From NCBI RefSeq assembly GCF_002149035.1, contig NZ_NGFP01000065.1:1-36372 (forward strand): a DNA stretch of 36,372 bases, given 5' to 3'. Below, one piece after another: positions 28,847 through 36,372 of this stretch; position 1 is the stretch's first letter, and every line of letters begins with the position of its first letter. Origin of the DNA: Streptosporangium minutum. GTDB lineage: Bacteria > Actinomycetota > Actinomycetes > Streptosporangiales > Streptosporangiaceae. Made by a program: the position numbers and the translations under genes. The notes beneath the pieces were generated by a model that was not told the DNA's origin, ran no database searches, and worked only from the letters and a program-made list of their open reading frames with translations.

Positions 28847-30280
28847 GTGGCCCGAGGTGAGCATTCCCCCGCATGCGCCCGGCGCTGGCGTGAACAGGCC
28901 GGGGCCCGCCAGTGGACACCGTGGCAGACGACGCAGGCCATCCACGGCTGCTGCGGGGTGAGCCTGCTCAAGGCGCACCGGCTGGCCCGGGGGTGGTCGG
29001 CCAGGCAGTCGGTCCAGGAGCTGGAGGAACTGTGCGAGCGCCAGGATCTCGGTGAGGCGCGGGCCAGCATCGACCTGCTCAACGCGTGGGAGAACAACCG
29101 CGCCAGGCCCCGGCCGCAGACCATCGACCTGCTGGCACGGCTCTACCGGGCCAACGCCGTACGGCTCGGCCTGGCCGGCGACTACTGCGAGGACGACGGC
29201 GGGACGAAGGTCGTGGTCGTCTCCGGCGTCGAGGGCCGCCCGCCGTACCCGGCCGAAGAGCGGTTCGACGACGACATGGAGCGCCGCGCGCTGTTCCACC
29301 ACGCGCTGCTCGGCTCCCGGTCCGCGATGAGCGGCCGGCTGCTCGCCGAGGTCGAGCGGACCCGCCAGGACCTGGACCGCACGCTCGCCCTCACCACCGT
29401 CTCCGAGGAGCAGCTCGACCGGCTCGACGAGCAGGTGCTGCGCTACCGCCGCGAATACATCACCAGCGCCCCGCTGCCGATGCTCTACCGGCTGATGCTG
29501 GAGCTGTCGGACGTGCGGACGCTCTCCGCCACCCGCCAGCCCGCGATGACCCACCGCCGCCTGCTCAACGCCACGGTGATGCTCGCGCTGCTGTCGGCCG
29601 ACGCGCTGATGAAGCTCGGCGACACCCGCCAGGCCCACGCCTGGTACGGCACCGCCCGCACCGCCTCCGACGACATGGGCGACCTGCGGCTGCGCGCCCT
29701 GGTCCGGGCGCAGCAGGCGATGCTCCCCTACTACTACGGCGACCTGGCCGAGACCGTACGGCTCGCACGCGAGGCCAGGATGCTCGCCGGCAGCGCGCCC
29801 AGCTCGCCGGCGGCACTCGGCGCGGCGGCGGAGGCGCGGGCACTGGCCAGGATGGGCGAGCACAAGGCCGCCCGGGTGGCGCTGGCCGAGGCGGAGAGGA
29901 TCTTCGCCAGGATGCCTCCGGAGGGCCACGACCACCTGGCCTTCCGCTTCTCGGAGCGGCGGCTGCAGTTCTACCGGATCGGCACCCTGATCGAGCTGGG
30001 CGAGGAGGTCGACTGGTCGCCCGGCCCCTCCGGGCCCTACGCCATCGACCCGGTGCTCATCCTGCTCGACCAGGCCGCGCACCTGATCCGCGACGGCAAG
30101 GTCGAGGACGCCTGCCATCTGGCCCAGAAGGCCCTCCTCCAGGTGCCGCCGGAGCACCGCACCTCCATCGTCCTCAACCGCGCGCGGGCGCTGCTGTCGG
30201 AGGTGCCGCCCACCCGGCACAAGGCGGTGGCGGTGCGCCGCCTGACCGAGCTGCTCTCCGACGCCGCGCCGGTCAGCTGA
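28847..30280 (+). CDS. XRE-type helix-turn-helix regulator with helical-repeat (TPR-like) C-terminus
   Basis: 477 residues. An N-terminal Cys/Trp/Arg-rich segment (residues 1-35) precedes an extended XRE-like helix-turn-helix (about 38-110; LLKAHRLARGWSARQSVQEL, ASIDLLNAWENNRARPRP, TIDLLARLYRANAVRLGLAG). The remainder (about 150-475) is almost entirely helical with TPR-like helix pairs (ALMKLGDTRQAHAWYGTART; MGDLRLRALVRAQQAML; ARMGEHKAARVALAEAERIF). Actinomycete regulators of this build (NsdA-like) control development or antibiotic production, and the same layout in Firmicutes RRNPP proteins senses peptides. GTG 28847 has GGGAGG four bases upstream. Its TGA overlaps the ATG of the kinase gene (TGATG), so translation is coupled. 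Divergent from peptide B. Confidence 0.85.
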   Translation: MARGEHSPACARRWREQAGARQWTPWQTTQAIHGCCGVSLLKAHRLARGWSARQSVQELEELCERQDLGEARASIDLLNAWENNRARPRPQTIDLLARLYRANAVRLGLAGDYCEDDGGTKVVVVSGVEGRPPYPAEERFDDDMERRALFHHALLGSRSAMSGRLLAEVERTRQDLDRTLALTTVSEEQLDRLDEQVLRYRREYITSAPLPMLYRLMLELSDVRTLSATRQPAMTHRRLLNATVMLALLSADALMKLGDTRQAHAWYGTARTASDDMGDLRLRALVRAQQAMLPYYYGDLAETVRLAREARMLAGSAPSSPAALGAAAEARALARMGEHKAARVALAEAERIFARMPPEGHDHLAFRFSERRLQFYRIGTLIELGEEVDWSPGPSGPYAIDPVLILLDQAAHLIRDGKVEDACHLAQKALLQVPPEHRTSIVLNRARALLSEVPPTRHKAVAVRRLTELLSDAAPVS

Positions 30281-31188
30281 TGGGCGGCCCGCTCGCCGAG
30301 GAGGCGTTCGCGGTGCTGCGTGACGTCTGCGAGGAGCTCGGCATCGACCACAGGGACGCCGAGCTGCTGCGGGTGCGCAGCAACGCCGTCTTCAAGCTGC
30401 GCAGCGAGATCGTGGTCAGGATCGCCACCGCGCCCAACGCGCTGACCCGCCTGCCGGTGGTGCTCGCGGTGGCCCGCTGGCTGGCCCAGCAGGGCTTCCC
30501 CGCGGTCCGCCCGGCCGACGAGATCTCCGAGCAGCCCGTGGCGCACGAGGGCAGGGTCGTCACGTTCTGGCACTACGTCCCGGCCAGCGGCCGTCCCACC
30601 ACCACGGAGCTGGGCGAGATCCTGCGCAGCCTGCACCTGCTGCCGGTGCCGCCGGTGGCGCTGAAGCGGTTCGCCGACCCGCTGTCGGAGGTGCGCCACG
30701 CGGTGGACCGCTCCGAGGAGCTCACCCCCTGCCAGCGGGCCTGGCTCCGTGACCGCATCGCGGAGCTGACCGAGCGCTGGTCGGGCCTGGGCGTGGACGG
30801 CTCCCCGGTGCTGCTGCACGGCGACGCCTGGATCGACAACCTGCTGCGCTGCACCGACGGCCACGTGGTGCTCTGCGACTGGGACGGCGTCGCGGTCGGC
30901 CCCCGTGAGTGGGACCTGGTCCACACCTACCACGGCCAGCGGCGCTTCGGCCTGACCGCCGCCGACGTCGACGCCTTCGCCGACGCCTACGGCAGCGACC
31001 TGCGCTCCTGGCCGGGCTACTCCACCCTCATGGAGGTCCGGGACATGTACGCCGTGGGCATCCACATCCGCAACGCCGGGGCCGACCCCTTCTCCCGCCG
31101 CGAACTGCCCCGCAGGCTCGATTCCCTCACACGAGGTGAGCAACATGCCAGGTGGTACATGGCCGAACCCGTTACTGTCTCCCAGTAA
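30280..31188 (+). CDS. Aminoglycoside phosphotransferase (APH)-family kinase-like protein
   Basis: 302 residues. The catalytic HGDAWIDNLL (His180, Asp182, Asn187) and metal-binding DWDG (Asp200 and Asp202) are intact. The N-lobe begins RVRSNAVFKLRSEIVVRIAT; the position of the nucleotide-holding Lys is Arg (Arg47), a difference seen in other members of this group. It also has TFWHYVPASGRPTT, the usual hinge region. APH-fold enzymes phosphorylate small molecules such as aminoglycosides, choline or homoserine; the target here is unknown, and antibiotic resistance should not be assumed. Coupled (TGATG) to the XRE regulator and 24 bases before the SRPBCC gene. Confidence 0.85.
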   Translation: MGGPLAEEAFAVLRDVCEELGIDHRDAELLRVRSNAVFKLRSEIVVRIATAPNALTRLPVVLAVARWLAQQGFPAVRPADEISEQPVAHEGRVVTFWHYVPASGRPTTTELGEILRSLHLLPVPPVALKRFADPLSEVRHAVDRSEELTPCQRAWLRDRIAELTERWSGLGVDGSPVLLHGDAWIDNLLRCTDGHVVLCDWDGVAVGPREWDLVHTYHGQRRFGLTAADVDAFADAYGSDLRSWPGYSTLMEVRDMYAVGIHIRNAGADPFSRRELPRRLDSLTRGEQHARWYMAEPVTVSQ

Positions 31189-31212
31189 AGATCTTCATAC
31201 GGGGGCAGAACG

Positions 31213-31647
31213 GTGCCAAAGGCCACGCTTCGTCATACCTTCCACGTCCGTAACACGCCGGCGGCGCTCCACGCGCACCTGAGCCAGCCGCAGAGCTACG
31301 TAGGGCTCTCTCCACTGGTCATCGCGGTCAAGGACGTCCGGCAGAACGGGGAGGAGACCCGCTACACCTCGGTCGAGCGCCTGAGGTTCCTCGGCATGGT
31401 CAAATACGACAACCTGATCAAGGTGACGCTGCGCAGCACGCCGCGGACGGTGGAGGGGGAGGTGGACAGTCCCGGCGGGGTGCGGCTGGACTACCGGTTC
31501 GCCCTGACCGAGAAGGACGGCGGGACCGAGGTCGAGGACACGCTCGTGGTACACGCGTGGAACGGCCCGCTGCTGGGCTACGCGGCGAAGAAGGCCCGCC
31601 AGGTGCAGCTCGCCCGTGCCGGCATCCTCACCTCGCGCCTGGGCTGA
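31213..31647 (+). CDS. SRPBCC (START/Bet v1-like) family protein
   Basis: 144 residues of one helix-grip fold: RHTFHVRNTPAALHAHLSQP (strand and first helix), YVGLSPLVIAVKDV, then antiparallel strands (RYTSVERLRFLGMVKYDNLI, GGVRLDYRFALTEKDGGTEV) and a C-terminal helix (GYAAKKARQVQLARAGILTS). These proteins bind hydrophobic ligands or act as small cyclases/lipid-binding modules. GTG 31213 has GGGGG seven bases upstream. It probably belongs to the XRE-kinase transcript (24 bases after it). The stop codon lies inside the first unit of a tandem repeat. Confidence 0.8.
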   Translation: MPKATLRHTFHVRNTPAALHAHLSQPQSYVGLSPLVIAVKDVRQNGEETRYTSVERLRFLGMVKYDNLIKVTLRSTPRTVEGEVDSPGGVRLDYRFALTEKDGGTEVEDTLVVHAWNGPLLGYAAKKARQVQLARAGILTSRLG

Positions 31648-31761
31648 GAAACGCCCGCGGCCGGGCTGAGAAACGCCCGCGGCCGGGCTAAGGGACGCCT
31701 GCGGCCGGGCCGAGGGACGCCCGCGACCGGGCTGAGAAACGCCCGCGGCCGGGCCGAGGGA
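31641..31761 (+). repeat. 22-bp tandem repeat, five full copies and one partial, after the SRPBCC gene
   Basis: Units start at 31641, 31663, 31685, 31707, 31729 and 31751 (partial). Units 1, 2 and 5 are identical; 3 and 4 differ at a few places. Where consecutive units join, a GCCCG/CGGGC stem with a CGGC loop forms (weakened by an exchange in units 3 and 4), so the RNA would carry about five successive hairpins starting at the stop codon of the gene. Confidence 0.85.
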
Positions 31762-31796
31762 TACGAGGGCGCCGGCCGGGGACCGTCCGGGCCGGG

Positions 31797-31828
31797 CGGC
31801 CCGTGGCTCCGGCGGCCCGTGGCTCCGG
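31797..31828. repeat. Perfect 16-bp direct repeat, two copies
   Basis: CGGCCCGTGGCTCCGG occurs twice head to tail, in the 246-base gap before pobA. No function evident. Confidence 0.8.
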
Positions 31829-31893
31829 CGGCGGGTTCCGCTGAGCGGAAGCCGGGAGTACGGATATCGCGGCCGGTGGGGAATGCTCGGCCC

Positions 31894-33072
31894 ATGCGAA
31901 CTCAGGTCGGCATCGTCGGGGCGGGCCCCGCCGGGCTGCTGCTGTCCCATCTGCTCCACCTGCGGGGCATCGACTCGGTCGTGCTGGAGGCGCGCAGCCG
32001 GGAGTACGTCGAACAGCGCGTCCGGGCCGGCGTGCTGGAACAGGGAACGGTGGACGTGCTCAACGAGGCGGGCGTCGGCGAGCGGATGCGCGCCGAGGGA
32101 CTGCCGCACCACGGCATCGAGCTGCGGTACGGCGGGGCCGGGCACCGGATCCCGTTCGAGAGGCTCGTCCCCGGCCGGGCCATCACCGTGTACGGCCAGC
32201 AGGAGGTCGTCAAGGACCTGATCGCCCGGAGGCTGGCCGACGGCGGGAAGATCCTCTTCGACGTCCCGGACGTCGTCCCGCACTCACTTGAGGCCGATCC
32301 CTACCTCACCTTCCAGGGGGAGCGCCTCGACTGCGACGTCATCGCGGGCTGCGACGGGTTCCACGGGGTCTGCCGGCCGTCCATCCCGGACGGGGTTCTG
32401 TCGATCTTCCAGCGGGACTACCCGTTCGCCTGGCTCGGCATTCTCGCCCAGGTCCCGCCGTCGGCCGAGGAGCTGATCTACTCCCGCGGCGACCGGGGCT
32501 TCGCGCTGCACAGCATGCGCTCCCCGGAGATCAGCCGCTTCTACCTCCAGGTCCCGCCGGACGCCTCGCTGGACGACTGGCCGGACGAGCGGATCTGGGC
32601 GGAGCTGCGGGCGCGGCTGGAGACGGTCCCCGGGTTCGCGCTGACCGAGGGGCCGATCATCTCCAGGGACCTGTCCGCGATGCGCTCGTTCGTCGCCGAG
32701 CCGATGCGCTACGGCAGGCTCTACCTCGCCGGGGACGCCGCCCACATCGTGCCGCCGACCGGGGCCAAGGGCCTCAACCTGGCCGTCGCCGACGTGCGGG
32801 TGCTGACCGAGGCCCTGGCCGGCCTCTACGCGACGGGCTCCACCGAGCTGCTGGACGCCTACTCCGCCACCTGCCTGAAAAGGGTCTGGCGGGCGCAGCA
32901 CTTCTCCTGGTGGATGACCACGCTGCTGCACACCTTCGACACCGACGACGCCTACGGCCGGCGCCTGCAGACCTCCCACCTCGACTACGTCACCTCCTCG
33001 GAGGCCGCCGCGACCACGCTCGCGGAGAACTACGTCGGCCTGCCCTTCGACTTCGGAGCACCCCGTGACTGA
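31894..33072 (+). CDS. pobA: 4-hydroxybenzoate 3-monooxygenase
   Basis: 392 residues, the usual length. FAD-binding GxGxxG (VGIVGAGPAGLLLSHLL) at the N-terminus, the conserved VRAGVLEQGTVDVLNEAGVG, ITVYGQQEVVKDLI, CDVIAGCDGFHGVCR (the DG fingerprint), and RLYLAGDAAHIVPPTGAKGLN (GD motif) are all present, and the match to PobA is close throughout. It uses FAD, NAD(P)H and O2 to convert 4-hydroxybenzoate to protocatechuate in the cytoplasm. ATG 31894 was chosen to fit PobA's usual start; an upstream in-frame GTG (31876) is possible. First gene of an operon: its TGA overlaps the pcaH start by 8 bases. No regulator gene adjoins it. Confidence 0.94.
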   Translation: MRTQVGIVGAGPAGLLLSHLLHLRGIDSVVLEARSREYVEQRVRAGVLEQGTVDVLNEAGVGERMRAEGLPHHGIELRYGGAGHRIPFERLVPGRAITVYGQQEVVKDLIARRLADGGKILFDVPDVVPHSLEADPYLTFQGERLDCDVIAGCDGFHGVCRPSIPDGVLSIFQRDYPFAWLGILAQVPPSAEELIYSRGDRGFALHSMRSPEISRFYLQVPPDASLDDWPDERIWAELRARLETVPGFALTEGPIISRDLSAMRSFVAEPMRYGRLYLAGDAAHIVPPTGAKGLNLAVADVRVLTEALAGLYATGSTELLDAYSATCLKRVWRAQHFSWWMTTLLHTFDTDDAYGRRLQTSHLDYVTSSEAAATTLAENYVGLPFDFGAPRD

Positions 33073-33742
33073 CGACCCGCACCCGCACCACCTCACCCCC
33101 TCCTACCGCAGCACCGTGCTGCGCGCGCCCGCGCGACCGCCGGTGCGGCCCGCCCTCGACCCCGAGGCGGCCGAACTGCTCGACCCGGTCTACGGCCACC
33201 AGCCGGTCGGGCCGCTGGACCACGACCTGACCAGGCAGCACGAGGGCGAGCCGATCGGCGAGCGCATCATCGTCACCGGACGGGTCCTCGACAGCCGGGG
33301 CCGGGCCGTGCCGGACACGCTGGTGGAGATCTGGCAGGCCAACGCCACCGGCAGGTACGCCCACCCGGTGGACCGGCACCCCGCCCCGCTGGACCCCAAC
33401 TTCACCGGCTCCGGCCGTTGCCTGACCGACGCCGACGGCCGCTACCGGTTCGTCACGATCAAGCCGGGCGCCTACCCCTGGCGCAACCACCCCAACGCCT
33501 GGCGGCCGGCGCACATCCACTTCTCGGTGTTCGGCACCGCGTTCACCCAGCGGCTGATCACCCAGATGTACTTCCCCGGCGACCCGCTGTTCGCCCATGA
33601 CCCGATCCTGCAGTCGGTGCCCCGGCCGGAGGACCGCGAGCGGCTCGTCTGCGCCTTCGACCTGGACACCACCGAGCCCGAATGGGCGCTCGGCTACCAG
33701 TGGGACGTCGTGCTGGGTGCGACCCCCTTCGAGGAGGACTGA
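33065..33742 (+). CDS. pcaH: Protocatechuate 3,4-dioxygenase beta subunit
   Basis: 225 residues. The non-haem Fe(III) ligands are all visible: Tyr98 (NATGRYAHPVD), Tyr137 (KPGAYPW), His150 and His152 (RPAHIHF). It opens the aromatic ring of protocatechuate between its hydroxyls to give 3-carboxy-cis,cis-muconate, in a complex with the alpha subunit encoded next. The N-terminal PcaH segment (YRSTVLRAPARP) is present. GTG 33065 overlaps pobA by 8 bases, and its TGA overlaps the pcaG ATG (TGATG), so all three are coupled. Confidence 0.95.
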   Translation: MTDDPHPHHLTPSYRSTVLRAPARPPVRPALDPEAAELLDPVYGHQPVGPLDHDLTRQHEGEPIGERIIVTGRVLDSRGRAVPDTLVEIWQANATGRYAHPVDRHPAPLDPNFTGSGRCLTDADGRYRFVTIKPGAYPWRNHPNAWRPAHIHFSVFGTAFTQRLITQMYFPGDPLFAHDPILQSVPRPEDRERLVCAFDLDTTEPEWALGYQWDVVLGATPFEED

Positions 33743-34215
33743 TGCCGGCCCCGTCGCTGCCCCCGACCCCGTCGCAGACGGTGGGCCCGTTCTTCGCGTA
33801 CGCCCTGCCGTACGCCGAGGGGCCCTTCGCGGTGTCCGAGGACCATCCGGACGCGATCGAGCTGCACGGCCGGGTCCTGGACGGCGCGGGCGAGCCGGTG
33901 CCCGACGCGCTGCTGGAGATCTGCCAGCCGGGTCTGTTCGGGCGCTGCCCGACCGAGGCCGACGGCTCCTACCGCTTCCGCACCGCCAGGCCGGACACCT
34001 ACATCCCGCTCCTGGTCTTCGCCCGCGGCCTGCTCAAGCCGGTCTGGACCCGCGTCTACCTCACCGGCGACGCGCCGTTCCTGGCCGGCCTGGACCCGGT
34101 ACGGCGCGGCACGCTGGTCGCCTCGCCCTCGGGAGAGCGGTCCTACCGCTTCGACGTCCGGCTGCAGGGCGACCGGGAGACGGTGTTCCTGCACCACGTC
34201 CCCCCGCGGGGCTGA
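33742..34215 (+). CDS. pcaG: Protocatechuate 3,4-dioxygenase alpha subunit
   Basis: 157 residues. It opens TPSQTVGPFFAYALPYAEGP, the family signature, and has DALLEICQPGLFGRCPTEAD, LLVFARGLLKPVWTRVYLTG and YRFDVRLQGDRETVFL. The alpha subunit keeps the fold but not the iron ligands and pairs with PcaH. It is shorter than most relatives (about 180-200), mainly in the loop after EICQPG, but otherwise complete. Coupled to pcaH by TGATG. The later steps (pcaB, pcaC, pcaD and others) are not in this window. A strong terminator follows. Confidence 0.92.
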   Translation: MPAPSLPPTPSQTVGPFFAYALPYAEGPFAVSEDHPDAIELHGRVLDGAGEPVPDALLEICQPGLFGRCPTEADGSYRFRTARPDTYIPLLVFARGLLKPVWTRVYLTGDAPFLAGLDPVRRGTLVASPSGERSYRFDVRLQGDRETVFLHHVPPRG

Positions 34216-34221
34216 CCTCCG

Positions 34222-34257
34222 CCGCGCGTCCCGGTGCCGCGGCTCCGGGACGCGCGG
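34222..34257. terminator. Bidirectional terminator between pcaG and the 5'-nucleotidase gene
   Basis: A perfect 13-base-pair stem (34222-34234 with 34245-34257) and 10-base loop occupy nearly the whole 47-base gap between two converging genes. Confidence 0.85.
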
Positions 34258-34262
34258 GAACC

Positions 34263-36020
34263 TCAGAAGAGCGGCTTGCCGTCCCGGGTCAGCTTCCAGC
34301 CGGCCTCGGCGAACCCGGCCGGGTCGATGACCCCGGTCGCCGTCGCGTAGTCGATCAGCGCCTGGCGGATCTCCACCTGCGCGTTGTAGACCACCGGAGC
34401 GGTCGTGACGTGCGGGAAGCCGCCGCCGCCCGACTGGCGGTAGTTGTTGATCGCGACCACGAACTGCTGGTCGGCGGCGACCGGCTGCCCCTGGTAGGAC
34501 AGTCCGGCGATCCGCAGGCCGACCGGCTTGGCGACGTCGACGTCGTAGGTGACGCCGGAGAGCTGGTCGTAGTTGTAGTCGGGGGTGCCGTTGGCGTTGG
34601 TCAGCGCGGCCAGGTCCACCGGGGCGTCCGGCGCGAGCTGGTTGTAGTACCGGGCCGAGTACTCCAGGTAGTCCTTGAGCTGGGCCCCGGTGAGCTTCAC
34701 GGCCATCAGCGTGTTGTCGTAGATGTACAGGCCCGCCATGTCACGCACGCTCACCGGCCCGGCGGGGAAGGTGGCGCTCCTGCTGAACGGCGCGGAGATC
34801 GACAGCACCGGCAGCGAGGCGTCGGCCGTACCCTCCAGGGCCTTGCGCACCGTCTCGGTCTGGACCTTCTGGATGTAGTCCAGGATCGGGGTGTCCTTGT
34901 ACGGCGACTCGGCCGCCGACAGCTGCTCCTTCGACTGGGCCACCACCGTGTTGACGTACTTGACCGTGGTGTCGTGCTGTTCCTTCATGAGCGCGACGAT
35001 CTTCGGGTCCTCGTCCACCGTGTTGGTGTTCAGCGTGGTGGAGGACTTCCCGGTGACCGCCCACTTGCCGCGCTTCTTGGTGAGCTGGAAGTCGATCACG
35101 CTCAGCCGCTGGCCCCACTTGGCGGGCTCGGTGAGCAGCACCTGCCGGCCGGTGGCCTTGTTGGTGACGAACTTCTGGGCCACCTCGTTGTGCGCGTGCC
35201 CGAACAGCACCGCGTCCACCCCCGGGACCTCCTCGGCGACCATGGCCGAGGCGTTCTCGACGGGCAGGTCGCCGCCGTAGGAGGACATCCCGCTGTCGCC
35301 CGCGTGCGCGGTGACCACGACCACGTCCGCGCCGAGGCCGCGGATGACCGGCACCCACTTCCTGGCGCTCTTGACCAGGTCGGTGAAGCGCAGCCTGCCC
35401 TCGACGTTGGCCTTGTCCCAGATCGCCACGCCCGGGTTGGTCAGGCCGAGCACGCCGACCCGGACCGGCTTCTCGCCCTTGATCTTCATCGTCTTGATGG
35501 TGAACGGCCGGTAGGCGGGCAGGCCCGTCCTGGCGTGGACGGCGTTGGCGCCGAGCACCGGGGCCTTCATCTGCCGCACCCACGTGGCCAGCAGTGGCAG
35601 GCCGTAGTTGAACTCGTGGTTGCCCAGGGTCACCGCGTCGTACCCGATGGCGTTCATCGCGCGGGCCATGGGGTGGAGGCCGCCCGTCTCGTCGACCGGC
35701 TCCATCTTGGCGTAGTAGTAGGCCAGCGGCGTGCCCTGGATGGTGTCGCCGGAGTCGAACAGCAGGGTCCGGTCCGCGCCGCGCTCGGCGCGGATCTTGT
35801 TGACCAGCGTCGAGACCTTGGCCAGGCCGACGTCGTTGCCCTTGCTGTCGGTGAACTTGGTGTTCTTGAAGTAGTCCCAGTTCAGGGTGTTGCCGTGCAG
35901 GTCCGAGGTGCCCATCACGGTCACCGTCACCGAGGTGTCGGGGGAGGCGTGCGCCACCGCCGGAGCGGCAAGAGCCGCCAGGGTGGCCACGCCGACGACG
36001 GCGAGCTTCTTACTGTGCAT
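34263..36020 (-). CDS. Secreted bifunctional metallophosphatase / 5'-nucleotidase
   Basis: About 585 residues. A signal peptide (KKLAVVGVATLAALAAPAVA, cleavage near AHA-SPD) precedes a calcineurin-like domain with all metal motifs: TSDLHGN (D-x-H), DSGDTIQGT (GD), LGNHEFNYG (GNHE), VVTAHAGD (H) and LFGHAHN (GHAH). The C-terminal 5_nucleotid_C domain has DMAGLYIYDNTLMAVKLTGA, the substrate-ring residues in AINNYRQSGGGGFPHV, and a final helical part. UshA/YfkN-like enzymes release phosphate or nucleosides from nucleotides and 2',3'-cyclic nucleotides outside the cell. No sortase or lipid anchor. ATG 36020 best fits the signal peptide; in-frame ATG 36038 is possible. It converges on the pca operon. 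Confidence 0.92.
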   Translation of the reverse strand: MHSKKLAVVGVATLAALAAPAVAHASPDTSVTVTVMGTSDLHGNTLNWDYFKNTKFTDSKGNDVGLAKVSTLVNKIRAERGADRTLLFDSGDTIQGTPLAYYYAKMEPVDETGGLHPMARAMNAIGYDAVTLGNHEFNYGLPLLATWVRQMKAPVLGANAVHARTGLPAYRPFTIKTMKIKGEKPVRVGVLGLTNPGVAIWDKANVEGRLRFTDLVKSARKWVPVIRGLGADVVVVTAHAGDSGMSSYGGDLPVENASAMVAEEVPGVDAVLFGHAHNEVAQKFVTNKATGRQVLLTEPAKWGQRLSVIDFQLTKKRGKWAVTGKSSTTLNTNTVDEDPKIVALMKEQHDTTVKYVNTVVAQSKEQLSAAESPYKDTPILDYIQKVQTETVRKALEGTADASLPVLSISAPFSRSATFPAGPVSVRDMAGLYIYDNTLMAVKLTGAQLKDYLEYSARYYNQLAPDAPVDLAALTNANGTPDYNYDQLSGVTYDVDVAKPVGLRIAGLSYQGQPVAADQQFVVAINNYRQSGGGGFPHVTTAPVVYNAQVEIRQALIDYATATGVIDPAGFAEAGWKLTRDGKPLF

Positions 36021-36055
36021 ATGACCGAAGGTAACCATCCGAGGTCGCCCGGCGG

Positions 36056-36222
36056 TCACGGCATCCTTACGGGTCGGGCCGCCGTGCGGATCGCGCCGGA
36101 CAGCCGCTCGGGCGGCGACACCATGAGCGGGGAGCCGCCCTTGCAGGTTCTCGTCGGGGGTCGTGGGCGGTGAGCGTGAGGATCTCCGGCGGATCGGGGG
36201 CGAGGATGACGGAGACGCTCAC
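36056..36222 (-). pseudogene. Remnant of a response-regulator gene
   Basis: It starts as GTG 36222, inside the last codons of the sensor kinase gene (GTGA overlap), exactly where its response regulator would be expected. The opening VSVSVILA resembles a receiver first strand, jumps to PPEILTLTAHD (like the strand before the receiver's conserved Thr), then needs a frame change to reach GGSPLMVSPPERLSGAIRTA, which corresponds to the receiver's last strand and helix. Receiver Asp and DNA-binding domain are missing. Large deletion plus frameshift is the simplest reading; the match is by eye. Confidence 0.45.
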
Positions 36223-36372
36223 GTGACCACCTCGCCCGGCCTGACCCGCGCGGCCAGCGGGAGCGTGACCCGGACGCCGTACCCGCCGCCGGGCAGCGGC
36301 CCCGCCGACAGCCGGCCCTGGAACAGGGCCACCCGCTCGCGCACGCCGATCAGCCCGTGCCCCGCCCCGTCC
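36219..36372 (-). CDS. Two-component sensor histidine kinase, C-terminal end (partial, cut by right edge)
   Basis: 51 residues of the ATPase end of a NarL/LiaS-type histidine kinase: DGAGHGLIGVRERVALFQGR (the Gly-rich G2 box), then GGGYGVRVTLPLAARVRP, stop at 36219. The catalytic His, membrane part and sensor are beyond the window. Its partner response regulator, normally next, appears broken (36056-36222). Confidence 0.8.
   Translation of the reverse strand, partial: DGAGHGLIGVRERVALFQGRLSAGPLPGGGYGVRVTLPLAARVRPGEVVT

Noticed and set aside
30280..31188. Aminoglycoside resistance gene
   Set aside because: The APH fold is shared by many kinases of other small molecules; nothing in the sequence or context supports resistance.
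33597..36173. A 2.6-kb plus-strand open frame over pcaG and the 5'-nucleotidase gene
   Set aside because: Crosses a strong terminator and has antisense-like composition; the pcaG and minus-strand genes have full family motifs.

Overview
This is about 36 kb of chromosome from a high-GC actinomycete. GC-rich codons, GTG starts, a SARP/BTAD regulator, an XRE regulator with a helical-repeat C-terminus, STAS and PucR-like regulators and a protocatechuate pathway all fit the Streptosporangiaceae or relatives. That placement is inferred from protein character, not from a search. No rRNA, tRNA, phage genes or CRISPR array were seen.

Layout. Positions 1-3.3 kb hold a membrane-anchored one-piece ECF sigma factor (cut by the left edge) and a substrate-binding/VWA protein. 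Positions 3.5-9.3 kb hold a CDF-like transporter, a DUF4184 membrane protein, a TrmH/SpoU methyltransferase, a winged-helix (HTH_42) protein, a D,D-carboxypeptidase, a one-repeat YegP protein and a DedA-like protein behind an iron-box-like operator. Positions 9.5-16.5 kb hold a secreted protein, a giant SARP-ATPase, and a flippase-like/PIG-L operon divergent from a GT4 glycosyltransferase, which suggests glycolipid work. Positions 16.6-20 kb hold two lipoproteins, an APC permease and a 32-residue peptide gene. Positions 20.3-24.2 kb hold a STAS protein, an IS982-family element inserted exactly at the STAS stop codon, and a divergent ROK repressor/MFS pair sharing an operator-like palindrome. 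Positions 24.3-28 kb hold an HSL-type esterase, a frameshifted PucR-like regulator, and a formate/nitrite transporter lying between IS fragments.

Positions 28.1-31.7 kb form the most interesting block. A second 31-residue peptide gene and a 94-residue protein of unknown function are read leftward. An XRE regulator with an all-helical C-terminus, a coupled APH-fold kinase and an SRPBCC protein are read rightward. The two peptides (18515-18613 and 28177-28272) are clearly paralogous: 23 of 31 aligned residues are identical, and 16 of those 23 use different codons. This is strong evidence for real, selected small proteins, a family I do not recognise.

Positions 31.9-34.2 kb are a compact pobA-pcaH-pcaG operon (4-hydroxybenzoate to protocatechuate to ring cleavage). 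It converges on a secreted 5'-nucleotidase. The right edge holds the C-terminus of a sensor kinase followed by what looks like the wreck of its response regulator.
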